Positions 7,813-16,237 of a stretch of DNA of 64,000 bases are shown here, in pieces. The DNA is from a bacterium (GTDB lineage: Bacteria; Oederibacteriota; CAKKQC01). The position numbers and the translations under genes were made by a program. A model generated the notes under the pieces. That model ran no database searches, was not told the origin of the DNA, and worked only from the letters and a program-made list of their open reading frames with translations. Position 1 is the stretch's first letter; every line of letters begins with the position of its first letter. The stretch covers positions 62,001-126,000 of the forward strand of contig CAKKQC010000010.1 of the NCBI GenBank assembly GCA_919901855.1, in the 5' to 3' direction.

Positions 7813-9079
7813 CCCCCAACGACAAGGCGCTGCCCGCGAGGAGCGTCACCGCGAGCGTCCACAACCCGGCCTGGTAGCTCCCCGTCCTGTCGCAGATCTT
7901 CCCGACGATCACGGGTCCAACGAACCCGCCGGCGTTGCCGACCGAGTTGATGAGGGCGATGCCGCCCGCGGCGGCAGTGCCGGTGAGGAAGGTGCCGGGC
8001 AGGCTCCAGAACGGCCCGAGGGTCCCCCAGATGCCGCCGGCCGCCACGCACAGGGCGGCGAGGGCGAGCCACGGGTGGGCCTGCTGGAAGACCCCGGCGG
8101 CGAGGAGGCCGCAGGCCCCCGCGGCCGCAGGTACGGCCACGTGCCAGCGCCGCTCGCCCACGGCGTCCGAGTGGTGGCCGATGGCGACGATCGAGACCGT
8201 GGCGGCGAGGTAGGGCAGGGCGGTCAGCACCGAGGCCTGCGCGTTCGTGAGCCCCCCGAAGCTCTTGAGGATCTGCGGCAGCCAGAAGACGACGCCGTAG
8301 TAGCTGATTATGAGGGCGAAGTAGGTCAGGCACAGGTGCCACACCCGCCCCGAGGTCAGCGCCGCGAGCAGGCCGGCCGCATGCTCCCCGCGGACGGTAG
8401 CGTGCTCGCGCGCGATGCGCGCGCGCAGCCAGGTCCGGTCGGCCCCGGGCAGCCAGGCCGCGTCCTCCACGCGGTCGTCGAGCCGCCGCAGGACGACGAG
8501 GCCGAGTAGGGCCGCCGGCAGCCCCTCGAGCAGGAATAGCCACTGCCAGCCCGCCAGACCGAGCGTCCCCTTCAGCCCCATGATCCATCCTGCCAGCGGC
8601 CCGCCGATCACGCCGGAGAGCGACGTCGAGGTCAGGAACCACGCCGAGGCCCGCGCCCGGTCGCGCGCCGGGATCCAGAACGTCAGGTAGTAGATGATGC
8701 CGGGGAAGAACCCCGCCTCGGCGAATCCCAGCAGGCACCGGAGGACGTAGAACCCGGTCGCGGTATGCACGAACACCATGCACGCCGTCAGGAGGCCCCA
8801 GGACACCATGATCCGCGCGATCCACCAGCGGGCGCCGACGGCCTCCAGGATCAGGTTGCTCGGGACCTCGAAGAAGACGTATCCGACGAAGAACATGCCC
8901 GCCCCCAGCCCGAAGACGGTCGCGCTGAACCCGAGGTCGACCCGCATCTCGAGGGCCGCGTAGCCGACGTTGACCCGGTCGATGTAGTTCATCATGTAGC
9001 AGAGGAAGAGGAAGGGGATCAGCCGCCACATCACCGTCGAGACGACGCGCTTCTCGCGAGCGATCGGGGACTCAGCCAC
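7778..9079 (-). CDS. MFS transporter, anion:cation symporter (ACS) family
   Basis: A 433-residue, 12-helix major facilitator. The N-terminal helix (YMMNYIDRVNVGYAALEM) and the following loop (VFFEVPSNLILEAVGARWW) match the ACS family that takes up organic acids such as tartrate, phthalate, glucarate or 4-hydroxyphenylacetate. Substrate cannot be told from sequence. The GTG start overlaps the stop of the upstream mscS-like gene by 8 nt, so the two form a minus-strand operon. Its 3' end overlaps the convergent FMN reductase by 35 nt, meaning the two messages are complementary there. Confidence 0.85.
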   Translation of the reverse strand: MAESPIAREKRVVSTVMWRLIPFLFLCYMMNYIDRVNVGYAALEMRVDLGFSATVFGLGAGMFFVGYVFFEVPSNLILEAVGARWWIARIMVSWGLLTACMVFVHTATGFYVLRCLLGFAEAGFFPGIIYYLTFWIPARDRARASAWFLTSTSLSGVIGGPLAGWIMGLKGTLGLAGWQWLFLLEGLPAALLGLVVLRRLDDRVEDAAWLPGADRTWLRARIAREHATVRGEHAAGLLAALTSGRVWHLCLTYFALIISYYGVVFWLPQILKSFGGLTNAQASVLTALPYLAATVSIVAIGHHSDAVGERRWHVAVPAAAGACGLLAAGVFQQAHPWLALAALCVAAGGIWGTLGPFWSLPGTFLTGTAAAGGIALINSVGNAGGFVGPVIVGKICDRTGSYQAGLWTLAVTLLAGSALSLGVRKEARRASPR

Positions 9080-10133
9080 CGGCGTCCTTGCGCAGGTGGA
9101 CGACCCGCTGGGGGAACGGGATGTCGATGCCCCCCGCCTCGAGCCGGGTCTTGAGCGCGATGTTGACCTCGCTGCGCACGTCCAGCACGCGTTCGTACCG
9201 CGCGATCGTGTACTCGATGACGAGCTGGAGGGCGGAATCGCCGAACTCGGTGAAATAGACCGCCGGCGGCGGGGTCTTGGCCACCTCCGGATGGCTCCCG
9301 ACCGCGTCCAGGATGAGCCGGCGCGCGCGCTCGACGTCCGTCGAGTAGCCGACCCCGATCGTCTGCCGGACCACGAGCGTGCCGTCGGGGCGGGCGTAGT
9401 TCGTGATGCTCTGCTTCACGAGGTCCGCGTTGGGGACCACGAGCAGGGTGCCGCCCAGGGTCTCGATGCGCGTGCTGCGCAGCCCGATCGTCCGGACGAA
9501 TCCTCCCCGGCTGTCGGGCAGCTCGATCCGGTCCCCCACGCGGAAGGGGCGGTCCACCATGATCGCCAGTCCGCCGATCACGTTTGCGATCATCTCCTGC
9601 GCCGCCAGCGCGATCGCGAGGGATATGACGCCGGCCGCGCCCAGGAGCGCCGTGACCTTGATGTTGTACGCCCCGAGGACGGCCGTCAGGGCGAAGAAGA
9701 AATACGCGAGCCGGGAGACCCAGCGCACGGCCGGCATCAACTGCTGGTCCAGCCGGGTCTCGGAGCCGCGGCTCAGCCGCTCGAGGTACCAGGCGGCGCC
9801 CTCTTCGGTGAGCCGGGTGCACAGCCATGCGGCCGCGAAGGCGGTCGAGAGCAGCAGCAGTCCGTGCAGGTACGGCGTCACGTGCGCGCCCGCGATCCGG
9901 GGGTTGGCGGTCATGTCGTTGACGATCATGAGGAGGCCGCCCGCGAACACGAGCGCCTGGAGCGCCCTCTTGGCGGCGTGGGCGAGCCGGTCGTCGAGCT
10001 CCCCCTTGTGCCGCAGGGCGAGCGGGATCAGCACCCGCTCGACCAGGATGCCGAGAACCGATGCGACCGCGGCCAGGGCGGCCGCGATGCACCCCAGGAT
10101 CACCCAGGGGTCGTTGAAGAGCTCACTCACCAT
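9072..10133 (-). CDS. Small-conductance mechanosensitive channel (MscS family)
   Basis: A 353-residue protein with about five N-terminal helices, then the MscS pore helix and beta domain. The signature AAQEMIANVIGGLAIM...RPFRVGDRIE and the C-terminal IPFPQRVVHL are characteristic. It would open under membrane tension to release solutes after osmotic downshock. A TATCAT hexamer on the minus strand (10141-10146) lies 7 nt before the ATG, a candidate leaderless promoter. The gene is divergent from nadB with about 45 bp between starts. Confidence 0.9.
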   Translation of the reverse strand: MVSELFNDPWVILGCIAAALAAVASVLGILVERVLIPLALRHKGELDDRLAHAAKRALQALVFAGGLLMIVNDMTANPRIAGAHVTPYLHGLLLLSTAFAAAWLCTRLTEEGAAWYLERLSRGSETRLDQQLMPAVRWVSRLAYFFFALTAVLGAYNIKVTALLGAAGVISLAIALAAQEMIANVIGGLAIMVDRPFRVGDRIELPDSRGGFVRTIGLRSTRIETLGGTLLVVPNADLVKQSITNYARPDGTLVVRQTIGVGYSTDVERARRLILDAVGSHPEVAKTPPPAVYFTEFGDSALQLVIEYTIARYERVLDVRSEVNIALKTRLEAGGIDIPFPQRVVHLRKDAGG

Positions 10134-10177
10134 GCGGGGTATGATACTCCAATCGGACCAGGGCGGTGAACACGACG

Positions 10178-11797
10178 ATGCGACCCGAAGACGGACTGTA
10201 CCTGCTGGACGCCGACCTCTCGGCCGTTCCCGCGCTCGCCACCGACACCCTCGTGATCGGGAGCGGGGTCGCGGGGCTCTCGGCGGCCCTGGCCGCGTCC
10301 CGGCACGGCGGCGTCATCGTGGCCTCGAAGGCCGAGGCGTCCGAGAGCAACACCCTCTACGCCCAGGGCGGGGTGGCGGTGGCCCTGGGTGCCGGGGACT
10401 CGCCCGCGGCGCACGCGGTCGACACGCTCGAGGTCGCGTGCGGACTGGCGGACCCCGCGGCGGTGGCCAAGCTCGTGGGCGAGGGGCCCGAGCGGGTCCG
10501 GGACCTGATCGGGCTGGGCGCCTCGTTCGACCGGGAGGGCGGCGAGCTGGCCTTCGGGCGGGAGGGCGGCCACGGCCTCGCCCGCGTCATCCACGCGGCG
10601 GGCGACGCGACCGGGCGCGAGATCGAGCTGGCGCTCCTGCGGGCGGTCAGGGCGGACGAGCGCATCACGATCCTGGAGCGCATGTGCGCGACGGACCTGC
10701 TGCACGCGGAGGGAGCCGTCTTCGGCGCCCTGTTCACGTCCCGGGAACCCGCGGGACTCCTGCAGGTCAGGGCCCGGGCCGTCATCCTGGCCACCGGTGG
10801 TGCCGGCCAGCTCTACCGCGAGACGACCAACCCGGACGTCGCGACCGGGGACGGCGTGGCGCTGGGCTGGCGGGCGGGCGCCGAGGTGGCCGATGTCGAG
10901 TTCGTCCAGTTCCATCCCACGACGCTCTACCTCGCCGGGGCGCGCCGGTTCCTGATCTCGGAGGCCATGCGCGGCGAGGGCGGGGTCCTCCTGAACGGCG
11001 CCGGCGAGCGGTTCATGCCCCGGTACGATTCCCGGGGCGAGCTCGCCCCCCGGGACGTCGTGTCGCGGGCGATCGTGAGCGAGCTGGCCCGCACGGGCGC
11101 GCCCAGCGTGTGGCTGGACATGAGCGGGATCCCGGCCGCGCGGCTCGAGCGCCGGTTCCCCCAGATCCTGTCCGTCTGCGCCGAGTACGGGCTCGACGTG
11201 CGGCGCCAGCGCATTCCCGTCCGGCCGAGCGCCCACTACTTCATGGGCGGCGTCCGGACGGATCTGGGCGCCCGGACGTCCGTCCAGGGCCTGTTCGCGT
11301 GCGGCGAGGCGGCGGCGTCGGGTGTGCACGGGGCGAACCGGCTCGCCTCCAACTCGCTCCTCGAGGGCCTCGTCTTCGGCCACGCCGCGGGGCACGGCGC
11401 GGGCGCCCTCGTGGAGGCGCGCCGCGGCCGGATGCCCCCCATGCGGCGGCTCGTTCACGCGCCGTCGCGCAAGACGATTCCCCTCGATGTCGAGGACGTG
11501 ATCCGCAGCCTCAAGAGTCTCATGTGGCGGGCGGCGGGGGTCGTGCGCCGCAGGGAGGACCTCGAGGCGGCCCTCGAACAGCTCCTGTTCTGGGAGCAAT
11601 ACGTCTACCAGGGCGAGTTCCGCACCGCCCGGGGCCTCGAGCTTCAGAACATGCTCCTGGTGGCCGAGCTCATCATCCGCGCCGCGCTAGCCCGCCGCGA
11701 GAGCCGCGGCGCCCATTTCCGGACGGACTTTCCCGCCCGGGACGACGCCGCGTTCGGCCGCCGGCTGGTCTTTTCCCGTACCACGCCGCTCCCCTGA
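10178..11797 (+). CDS. nadB: L-aspartate oxidase
   Basis: A 539-residue FAD enzyme of the succinate dehydrogenase/fumarate reductase flavoprotein family. Visible are the dinucleotide loop (VIGSGVAGLSAALAA), the SNTLYAQGGVA segment, the GGHGLARVIHA box, the QFHPTTLY motif and the C-terminal RTDLGARTSVQGLFACGE region of NadB. It oxidises L-aspartate to iminoaspartate, the first step of de novo NAD synthesis. The nadA and nadC partners are not in this window. ATG 10178 is chosen; an in-frame GTG at 10166 would add four residues. TATGAT (10140-10145) may be its -10 box. Confidence 0.92.
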   Translation: MRPEDGLYLLDADLSAVPALATDTLVIGSGVAGLSAALAASRHGGVIVASKAEASESNTLYAQGGVAVALGAGDSPAAHAVDTLEVACGLADPAAVAKLVGEGPERVRDLIGLGASFDREGGELAFGREGGHGLARVIHAAGDATGREIELALLRAVRADERITILERMCATDLLHAEGAVFGALFTSREPAGLLQVRARAVILATGGAGQLYRETTNPDVATGDGVALGWRAGAEVADVEFVQFHPTTLYLAGARRFLISEAMRGEGGVLLNGAGERFMPRYDSRGELAPRDVVSRAIVSELARTGAPSVWLDMSGIPAARLERRFPQILSVCAEYGLDVRRQRIPVRPSAHYFMGGVRTDLGARTSVQGLFACGEAAASGVHGANRLASNSLLEGLVFGHAAGHGAGALVEARRGRMPPMRRLVHAPSRKTIPLDVEDVIRSLKSLMWRAAGVVRRREDLEAALEQLLFWEQYVYQGEFRTARGLELQNMLLVAELIIRAALARRESRGAHFRTDFPARDDAAFGRRLVFSRTTPLP

Positions 11798-11826
11798 GAG
11801 GGTAGAATAGAGGGCGGGGAGACTGC

Positions 11827-12915
11827 ATGGCCATATTGCGCGAAGCAACCAAGGAAGTTATCTGCAAGATCGTCTACCACGGCGCCGGCCGGAGCGGGAA
11901 GACGACCAGCCTGCTGCATATGAACCACCGGCTCGCGCCGGGCCAGCGGGGCCAGTTCATCACCCTGGAGACTCCGACCGAGCGCACGCTCTTCTTCGAC
12001 CTCCTTCCGGTCAAGGTGCTGGCGGGCGGGTACTCGTTCCGCTACCTCGTCTTCGCGACGCCGGGGCAGGAGTACTACCACGCGAGCCGGCGGTTGGTCC
12101 TCAAGGGCGCGGATGCCATCGTGTTCGTCGTGGATTCCCAGCGCGAGCGTGCGCAGGACAACTGGGAATCGTGGGAGCTCCTGGAAAAGAACCTCAAGGA
12201 GCTCGGCCAGCGCGCCGACGCCCTTCCGCTCGTCATCCAGTACAACAAGCGGGACCTGCCGAACGCGATGCCGCTGGAGGAGGCCGAGCGCCGCTACAAC
12301 GTCCGCCGGTCGTTCTCGTTCCCCGCGATCGCGCGGACCGGCCAGGGCGTGTACGAGACCTTCCTCACGGCGGCCAAGCTCGCGCTCACGCGCCTCTCCC
12401 TGCCCGGGGCCGAAAACGCGATGGGGGAGCTGTTCCACTCGCTCGTGATCACGGAGGACGACGGCGACCGGCTGACGAAACAGCTCGCGAAGCTGAACAT
12501 CGAGAGTGGGGCGACCACCTCGTTCCTCGTGGAGGAGAGCAGCGGCATCATCGCCTCCGCGGGCACCTTGCCCGCCGGGGACCAGGAGGCGCTGGGGGCC
12601 ATCCTGGCCTGCAACTTCATGGCCGCGCAGGAGCTGGCCGGGAACCTCGCGGGCGCGAGCTTCGCGGGCACCGTCCAGCGGGGCCGCCAGTGGATCCTCC
12701 GTTCCATGCGCGTGGACCAGCGCAGGTTCGTGGTGACGGCCTGCGGGCGCGGCGCCGCGTCGCGGAAGGTACGGGACGCCATGCTCTACGCGCGCGGAGC
12801 GCTGGGGGCGCAACTCAAGATGGTGGACCAGATGTCGCCGAACCGCCTCAGGCAGGCGCACGAGGTCTTCAGCTCGGTGACCGCGATCGCGGTCCACGAA
12901 CTGGGAAAGGCGTAA
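11827..12915 (+). CDS. MglA-like small GTPase fused to a Roadblock/LC7 domain
   Basis: Residues 1-195 are a Ras-like GTPase of the MglA group: P-loop G19-A-G-R-S-G24-K25-T26, switch region PGQ (79-81) in ATPGQEYY, and the QYNKRDLPNA guanine-specificity box (N140-K-R-D143), nearly identical to MglA. Residues about 200-340 form a Roadblock/LC7 domain (SFLVEESSGIIASAG ... RRFVVTACGRG), the fold of MglB, the GTPase-activating partner of MglA. Having both in one chain is notable. A TAGAAT hexamer (11803-11808) and a GGGGAGA site precede the ATG. The next gene, another Roadblock protein, starts one base after the stop, so the two form an operon. Confidence 0.85.
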   Translation: MAILREATKEVICKIVYHGAGRSGKTTSLLHMNHRLAPGQRGQFITLETPTERTLFFDLLPVKVLAGGYSFRYLVFATPGQEYYHASRRLVLKGADAIVFVVDSQRERAQDNWESWELLEKNLKELGQRADALPLVIQYNKRDLPNAMPLEEAERRYNVRRSFSFPAIARTGQGVYETFLTAAKLALTRLSLPGAENAMGELFHSLVITEDDGDRLTKQLAKLNIESGATTSFLVEESSGIIASAGTLPAGDQEALGAILACNFMAAQELAGNLAGASFAGTVQRGRQWILRSMRVDQRRFVVTACGRGAASRKVRDAMLYARGALGAQLKMVDQMSPNRLRQAHEVFSSVTAIAVHELGKA

Positions 12916-12916
12916 C

Positions 12917-13594
12917 GTGGCCATCGGCGACGCCAACGTCGGGTTCACGCTGACGCCGCAGGGGCGGATGCGGCTCATCCGCCTCCTGGACACCTTCGCC
13001 GAGCAGCTCCCGCAGGCTTCGGCGTTCCTGACCGACCTCGCCGGACGGATCGTCGAGATCGCGCGGAAGCCGGTCGGCGTCAAGCTCGAGGAGATCTCGG
13101 CCCTGGCGGCCGGCTGCTACGCCTCGACGCACCAGCTCGCCGGCGCGTTTCAGGAGAAGAACTTCGCGCTGGCGTTCCAGCACGAGGACGACCGTCAGGT
13201 CCTCGTGTGGCCGGTGGGGGAGCGGGCCCTGCTCGTCGTCCTCCTGCGGGGGGTGTCCGCGCTCGAGGACCTCGAGGAGAAGATGGAGGGTCCGCTCGGG
13301 GCCGACCTCGCCGCCGTGGTGCAGGAGGCGCGGGAGCCGCTCCAGTCGGTCCCGCCGCCCCGGATCGAGCCCGCCGAGGTGCCTCCCGAGGTGCGCGCGC
13401 TGGAGCGCGCGCTCACGGAGCTGATCATGGACCTCCAGGCGAAGCATCCCACCGGGTTCACGCCGGAGGTTTCTTCCAGGCTCCTGCACGCCCGCGAGGA
13501 CCTCGCCCGCGCCATTGCCGGGGGCGACTGGCCGCGGGCCGGCGAGCTCTGCGCCTCCACGCGCGCATGGCTCGGCCAGGTGTTCCCGGGCTGA
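12917..13594 (+). CDS. Roadblock/LC7-like protein
   Basis: A 225-residue soluble protein starting at GTG one base after the preceding stop. Residues about 10-125 have the Roadblock layout (amphipathic helix, SAFLTDLAGRIVEIARK strand pair, then ALVVLLRGVSALEDLEEKM). The C-terminal half (about 150-225) is helical and charged. It probably forms dimers or mixed dimers with the Roadblock part of the upstream GTPase fusion and acts as co-regulator or GAP. This assignment rests on fold-like pattern and tight coupling, not on strong motifs. Confidence 0.7.
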   Translation: MAIGDANVGFTLTPQGRMRLIRLLDTFAEQLPQASAFLTDLAGRIVEIARKPVGVKLEEISALAAGCYASTHQLAGAFQEKNFALAFQHEDDRQVLVWPVGERALLVVLLRGVSALEDLEEKMEGPLGADLAAVVQEAREPLQSVPPPRIEPAEVPPEVRALERALTELIMDLQAKHPTGFTPEVSSRLLHAREDLARAIAGGDWPRAGELCASTRAWLGQVFPG

Positions 13595-13616
13595 GGCCCC
13601 CGGTGGGCAGGGCAAA

Positions 13617-14237
13617 GTGAACTACCGGTCCCTCGTCTACCGCGGCATCGCCATCGCGCTCGTGATCTTCTTCGTCGGCGTGATGTTGGGCCTCGCCCGG
13701 ATGACGTGGAACGGGGAGCCCCCCAGGGCGATCCTCCGGTTTCTCGCCGGGTTTGCCCCCCTCTCGGTCATCAGCGGCATCCTGATCTCCTGGGCGTGGG
13801 AGAGCGCCACGGCTTCGTCCCACGGCTTCTACGCCGGCGGCGCCGGGGTGCCGGGGCCGATTCTCGACCTGTCCCGCATCCGGTCGCACCTCAAGCGCGA
13901 GGAATGGGACCTGGCGCGCTCCGCGCTCGACCGGCAGTGGGCGCAGTACCCGGGCAACGGCGACCTCCTGCGGGAGTACGAGCGCTACTTCGTCGACGCG
14001 CTGGGCGCCCCGAGCGGCGCAGTCAAGTTCTTAGAGGAGCAGGTGCCGGTCCTCAAGGGGGACGACCGCGCCTACGCCTTCATGCGGCTGGCCGAGCTCC
14101 ACGCCGACGTCCTGCACGAGCCGGAACCGGCCAGGCACTGGTGCCATCGCCTCCTGACCGAGTTCCCGTCCTCCCCGCTCGCGGAACAGACGCGGGCCCT
14201 CCTGGACAGCCTGCCGCCCGAGCGACGCCCCGCGTGA
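13617..14237 (+). CDS. Membrane protein with TPR-like soluble domain
   Basis: A 206-residue protein with two N-terminal transmembrane helices (about residues 9-28 and 40-58) and a helical C-terminal domain resembling tetratricopeptide repeats (LARSALDRQWAQYPGNGDLL ... AYAFMRLAELHAD). The GTG at 13617 is preceded by GGGCAGGGC. It lies 22 nt after the Roadblock gene and its stop overlaps the next GTG (GTGA), placing it inside the same operon. It could be the membrane partner or effector of the GTPase module. No family was recognised. Confidence 0.6.
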   Translation: MNYRSLVYRGIAIALVIFFVGVMLGLARMTWNGEPPRAILRFLAGFAPLSVISGILISWAWESATASSHGFYAGGAGVPGPILDLSRIRSHLKREEWDLARSALDRQWAQYPGNGDLLREYERYFVDALGAPSGAVKFLEEQVPVLKGDDRAYAFMRLAELHADVLHEPEPARHWCHRLLTEFPSSPLAEQTRALLDSLPPERRPA

Positions 14238-14959
14238 CGGCCGCGCGGCCCCGGTTCTCGGTCCTGATCCCGGCCCGCAACGAGGAGGCCCTTCTGCCCG
14301 CCTGCCTCGAGTCCGTTCGGGCGGCCTCCCGGGGATTCGAGGGGGCGGTCGAGGTCGTCGTCGCCGTCAACCGGTCGACCGACCGGACCAAGGAGATCGC
14401 GCGCGCCTTCGGGGCCGTCATCGTGCGCGACGAGAGCAGGTGCATGGCGAAGATCAGGAACGCGGCCGCCCGGGCGTCCACGGGCGAGATCCTCATGACG
14501 ATTGACGCCGACAGCCGGATGAGTCCGGGGATGATCGCGGCCGTGGACGCGCGAATCCGGTCGGGCCGGTACGTCGGGGGAGGGGTCCTGATCCGGCCGG
14601 AGCGGATGTCCCTGGGGATCGCGGCCAGCGGGCTAGTCCTCTTCATGTACACGTTCTGGAGGCGCATCTACGCCGGGCTGTTCTGGTGTCGGCGCGAGGA
14701 CTTCGAGGCGGTGGGCGGGTTCGACGAGTCCCTGACGAGCGCCGAGGACATCGACTTCGCGAAGCGGCTGGGGAGGTTCGGCCGGCGCACTGGCAGGAGA
14801 TTCGGCATGATCTGGCGGGCGCACATCACGACGTCGTGCCGCAAGTTCGACCGGTTCGGCGACTGGCACCTGTTCACGCAACTGCCCGCCGCGATCCGTC
14901 TCCTCGGGGGCCGTTCCGCCCGCGACGCCGACCCGTACTATTACGACGTGCCGCGATAA
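14234..14959 (+). CDS. Family 2 glycosyltransferase
   Basis: A 241-residue GT-A protein. It has the N-terminal SVLIPARNEEALLPACLES motif, the nucleotide-sugar DxD as TIDADSRM (about residue 95), and an acceptor-side box FDESLTSAEDIDFAKRLGR in place of the common ED motif. It would transfer a sugar from a nucleotide donor to a lipid or surface glycan at the cytoplasmic face. The GTG start overlaps the TPR-like gene's stop by 4 nt (GTGA). Confidence 0.85.
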   Translation: MTAARPRFSVLIPARNEEALLPACLESVRAASRGFEGAVEVVVAVNRSTDRTKEIARAFGAVIVRDESRCMAKIRNAAARASTGEILMTIDADSRMSPGMIAAVDARIRSGRYVGGGVLIRPERMSLGIAASGLVLFMYTFWRRIYAGLFWCRREDFEAVGGFDESLTSAEDIDFAKRLGRFGRRTGRRFGMIWRAHITTSCRKFDRFGDWHLFTQLPAAIRLLGGRSARDADPYYYDVPR

Positions 14960-15003
14960 CACGACGGCGGGGCTCCGGGGTGGGAGTCTGGTCTAATAGG
15001 AGC

Positions 15004-16164
15004 ATGGCCAGACGACGAATCCGGAAGCGGTCACCGCGGGCGCGCGGCCCCGCGCGCTCGTGGGTCGTGGCCGTGCTCGTGGTGGGGGCATTGGCGGTCG
15101 CGCTTTATGTCCTGACCCGTGGGCCGGGCGTTCAACCCGTCGCCAGCCCGGAAGTCCGGCTCGAGCGGACCGCGGACCATCCGGCGCGGGCCGCAGCGGC
15201 CCGGCCGCGATCGAAGACCTCCCTCGCCCCGTCGCTGGTGGCGGCCCCGGGGGAGGGCGGCCCGCTCGCCCTCTCCCCGGCGCCCACGTTCGGCGCCTCG
15301 GGCCCCGCGTTCCGGGTCGTGTGGCGCCGGGTCGCGGACCTGCCCGAGTCGCGGGCCAGGTTCGGCGCCGCCGTGGCCGGCGGGCGCATCTGGGTCGTCG
15401 GGGGCGAGTCGCGGAACGGCGTCCTCGCGTCCGCCGTCACGTACGACCCGGCCGCCGACCGCTGGACCCCGGCGGGGACCATGCGCGCGGCGAGAAGCAA
15501 CCACGGTCTCGTGGCGGTGGACGGCCGCATCTGGGCGATCGGCGGGTTCAACGGCGAGGCGCTGCTCGGCGGCGTCGAGGTCCTTGACCCTTCGACGGGA
15601 TCGTGGACGACCGTCGAGGGGGCCGGCGGGTCTATGCCCACGCCGCGCAGCGGGTTCGCGTGCGCGGCGGTGGGCGGCCGGATCTGGACGTTCGGCGGCG
15701 ACCACCCCGTCATCGAGGTCTTCGACACCGCGACGCGCCGGTGGGAGTCCAGGGGGAATATGCCCTCGCCGTTGTCCGCCGCGTCGGCGGTTGTCTCGCG
15801 GGACCTGGTCTACCTCATCGGGGGCTTCGGGGGCGCGGCGGCCAGCCCCGCGATCCGCGTTTACGACACGCGCGCCGGCCGGTGGCTGTCCGACGCGGCG
15901 CCCATGCAGCAGGCCCGGGCCGGTCTCGCCGTCGTCGACGACGCGGGCGGGGCCGTCTTCTCGATCGGGGGCACGTTCCGGTCCCCGCTGTCCCTCGTCG
16001 AAGTCTGCCGGGCGCCGGGGGAGCCGTGGTGGGGCATGGACGACCTCCCCGCGCCGAGAGCGAACCTGCGGGCGGTCATCGCCCGCGGCAAGCTCTACGC
16101 CATCGGGGGCATGGACCGCGCGGCCGAGGTCTCCGTCTTCGAGGGAACGGTGACGCCGCCCTAG
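15004..16164 (+). CDS. Membrane-anchored Kelch-repeat beta-propeller
   Basis: A 386-residue protein with one N-terminal transmembrane anchor (about residues 20-40), a low-complexity linker, then five to six Kelch repeats (residues about 105-380), each with a paired glycine after a hydrophobic strand and a following Tyr/Trp (IWVVGGES, IWAIGGFNG, LVYLIGGFGG, LYAIGGMD). It probably displays a propeller in the periplasm for binding proteins or glycans. TCTAAT (14992-14997) ends 6 nt before the ATG, a candidate leaderless promoter; AGGAG lies too close to the ATG to act as a normal ribosome site. Confidence 0.8.
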   Translation: MARRRIRKRSPRARGPARSWVVAVLVVGALAVALYVLTRGPGVQPVASPEVRLERTADHPARAAAARPRSKTSLAPSLVAAPGEGGPLALSPAPTFGASGPAFRVVWRRVADLPESRARFGAAVAGGRIWVVGGESRNGVLASAVTYDPAADRWTPAGTMRAARSNHGLVAVDGRIWAIGGFNGEALLGGVEVLDPSTGSWTTVEGAGGSMPTPRSGFACAAVGGRIWTFGGDHPVIEVFDTATRRWESRGNMPSPLSAASAVVSRDLVYLIGGFGGAAASPAIRVYDTRAGRWLSDAAPMQQARAGLAVVDDAGGAVFSIGGTFRSPLSLVEVCRAPGEPWWGMDDLPAPRANLRAVIARGKLYAIGGMDRAAEVSVFEGTVTPP

Positions 16165-16212
16165 CCCCTGAGGAGGGACCCGCTCGTGGTGCCCGTCGCG
16201 AGGCCGAGGACG

Positions 16213-16226
16213 CACCAGAACTGGTG
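16213..16226. promoter_or_regulatory. Short palindrome upstream of the spermidine-synthase-like gene
   Basis: CACCAG-AA-CTGGTG is a perfect 6-bp inverted repeat with a 2-nt centre, ending 11 nt before the GTG at 16238. It could be an operator or chance; no regulator is linked to it. Confidence 0.25.
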
Positions 16227-16237
16227 TAGGATTGGGT

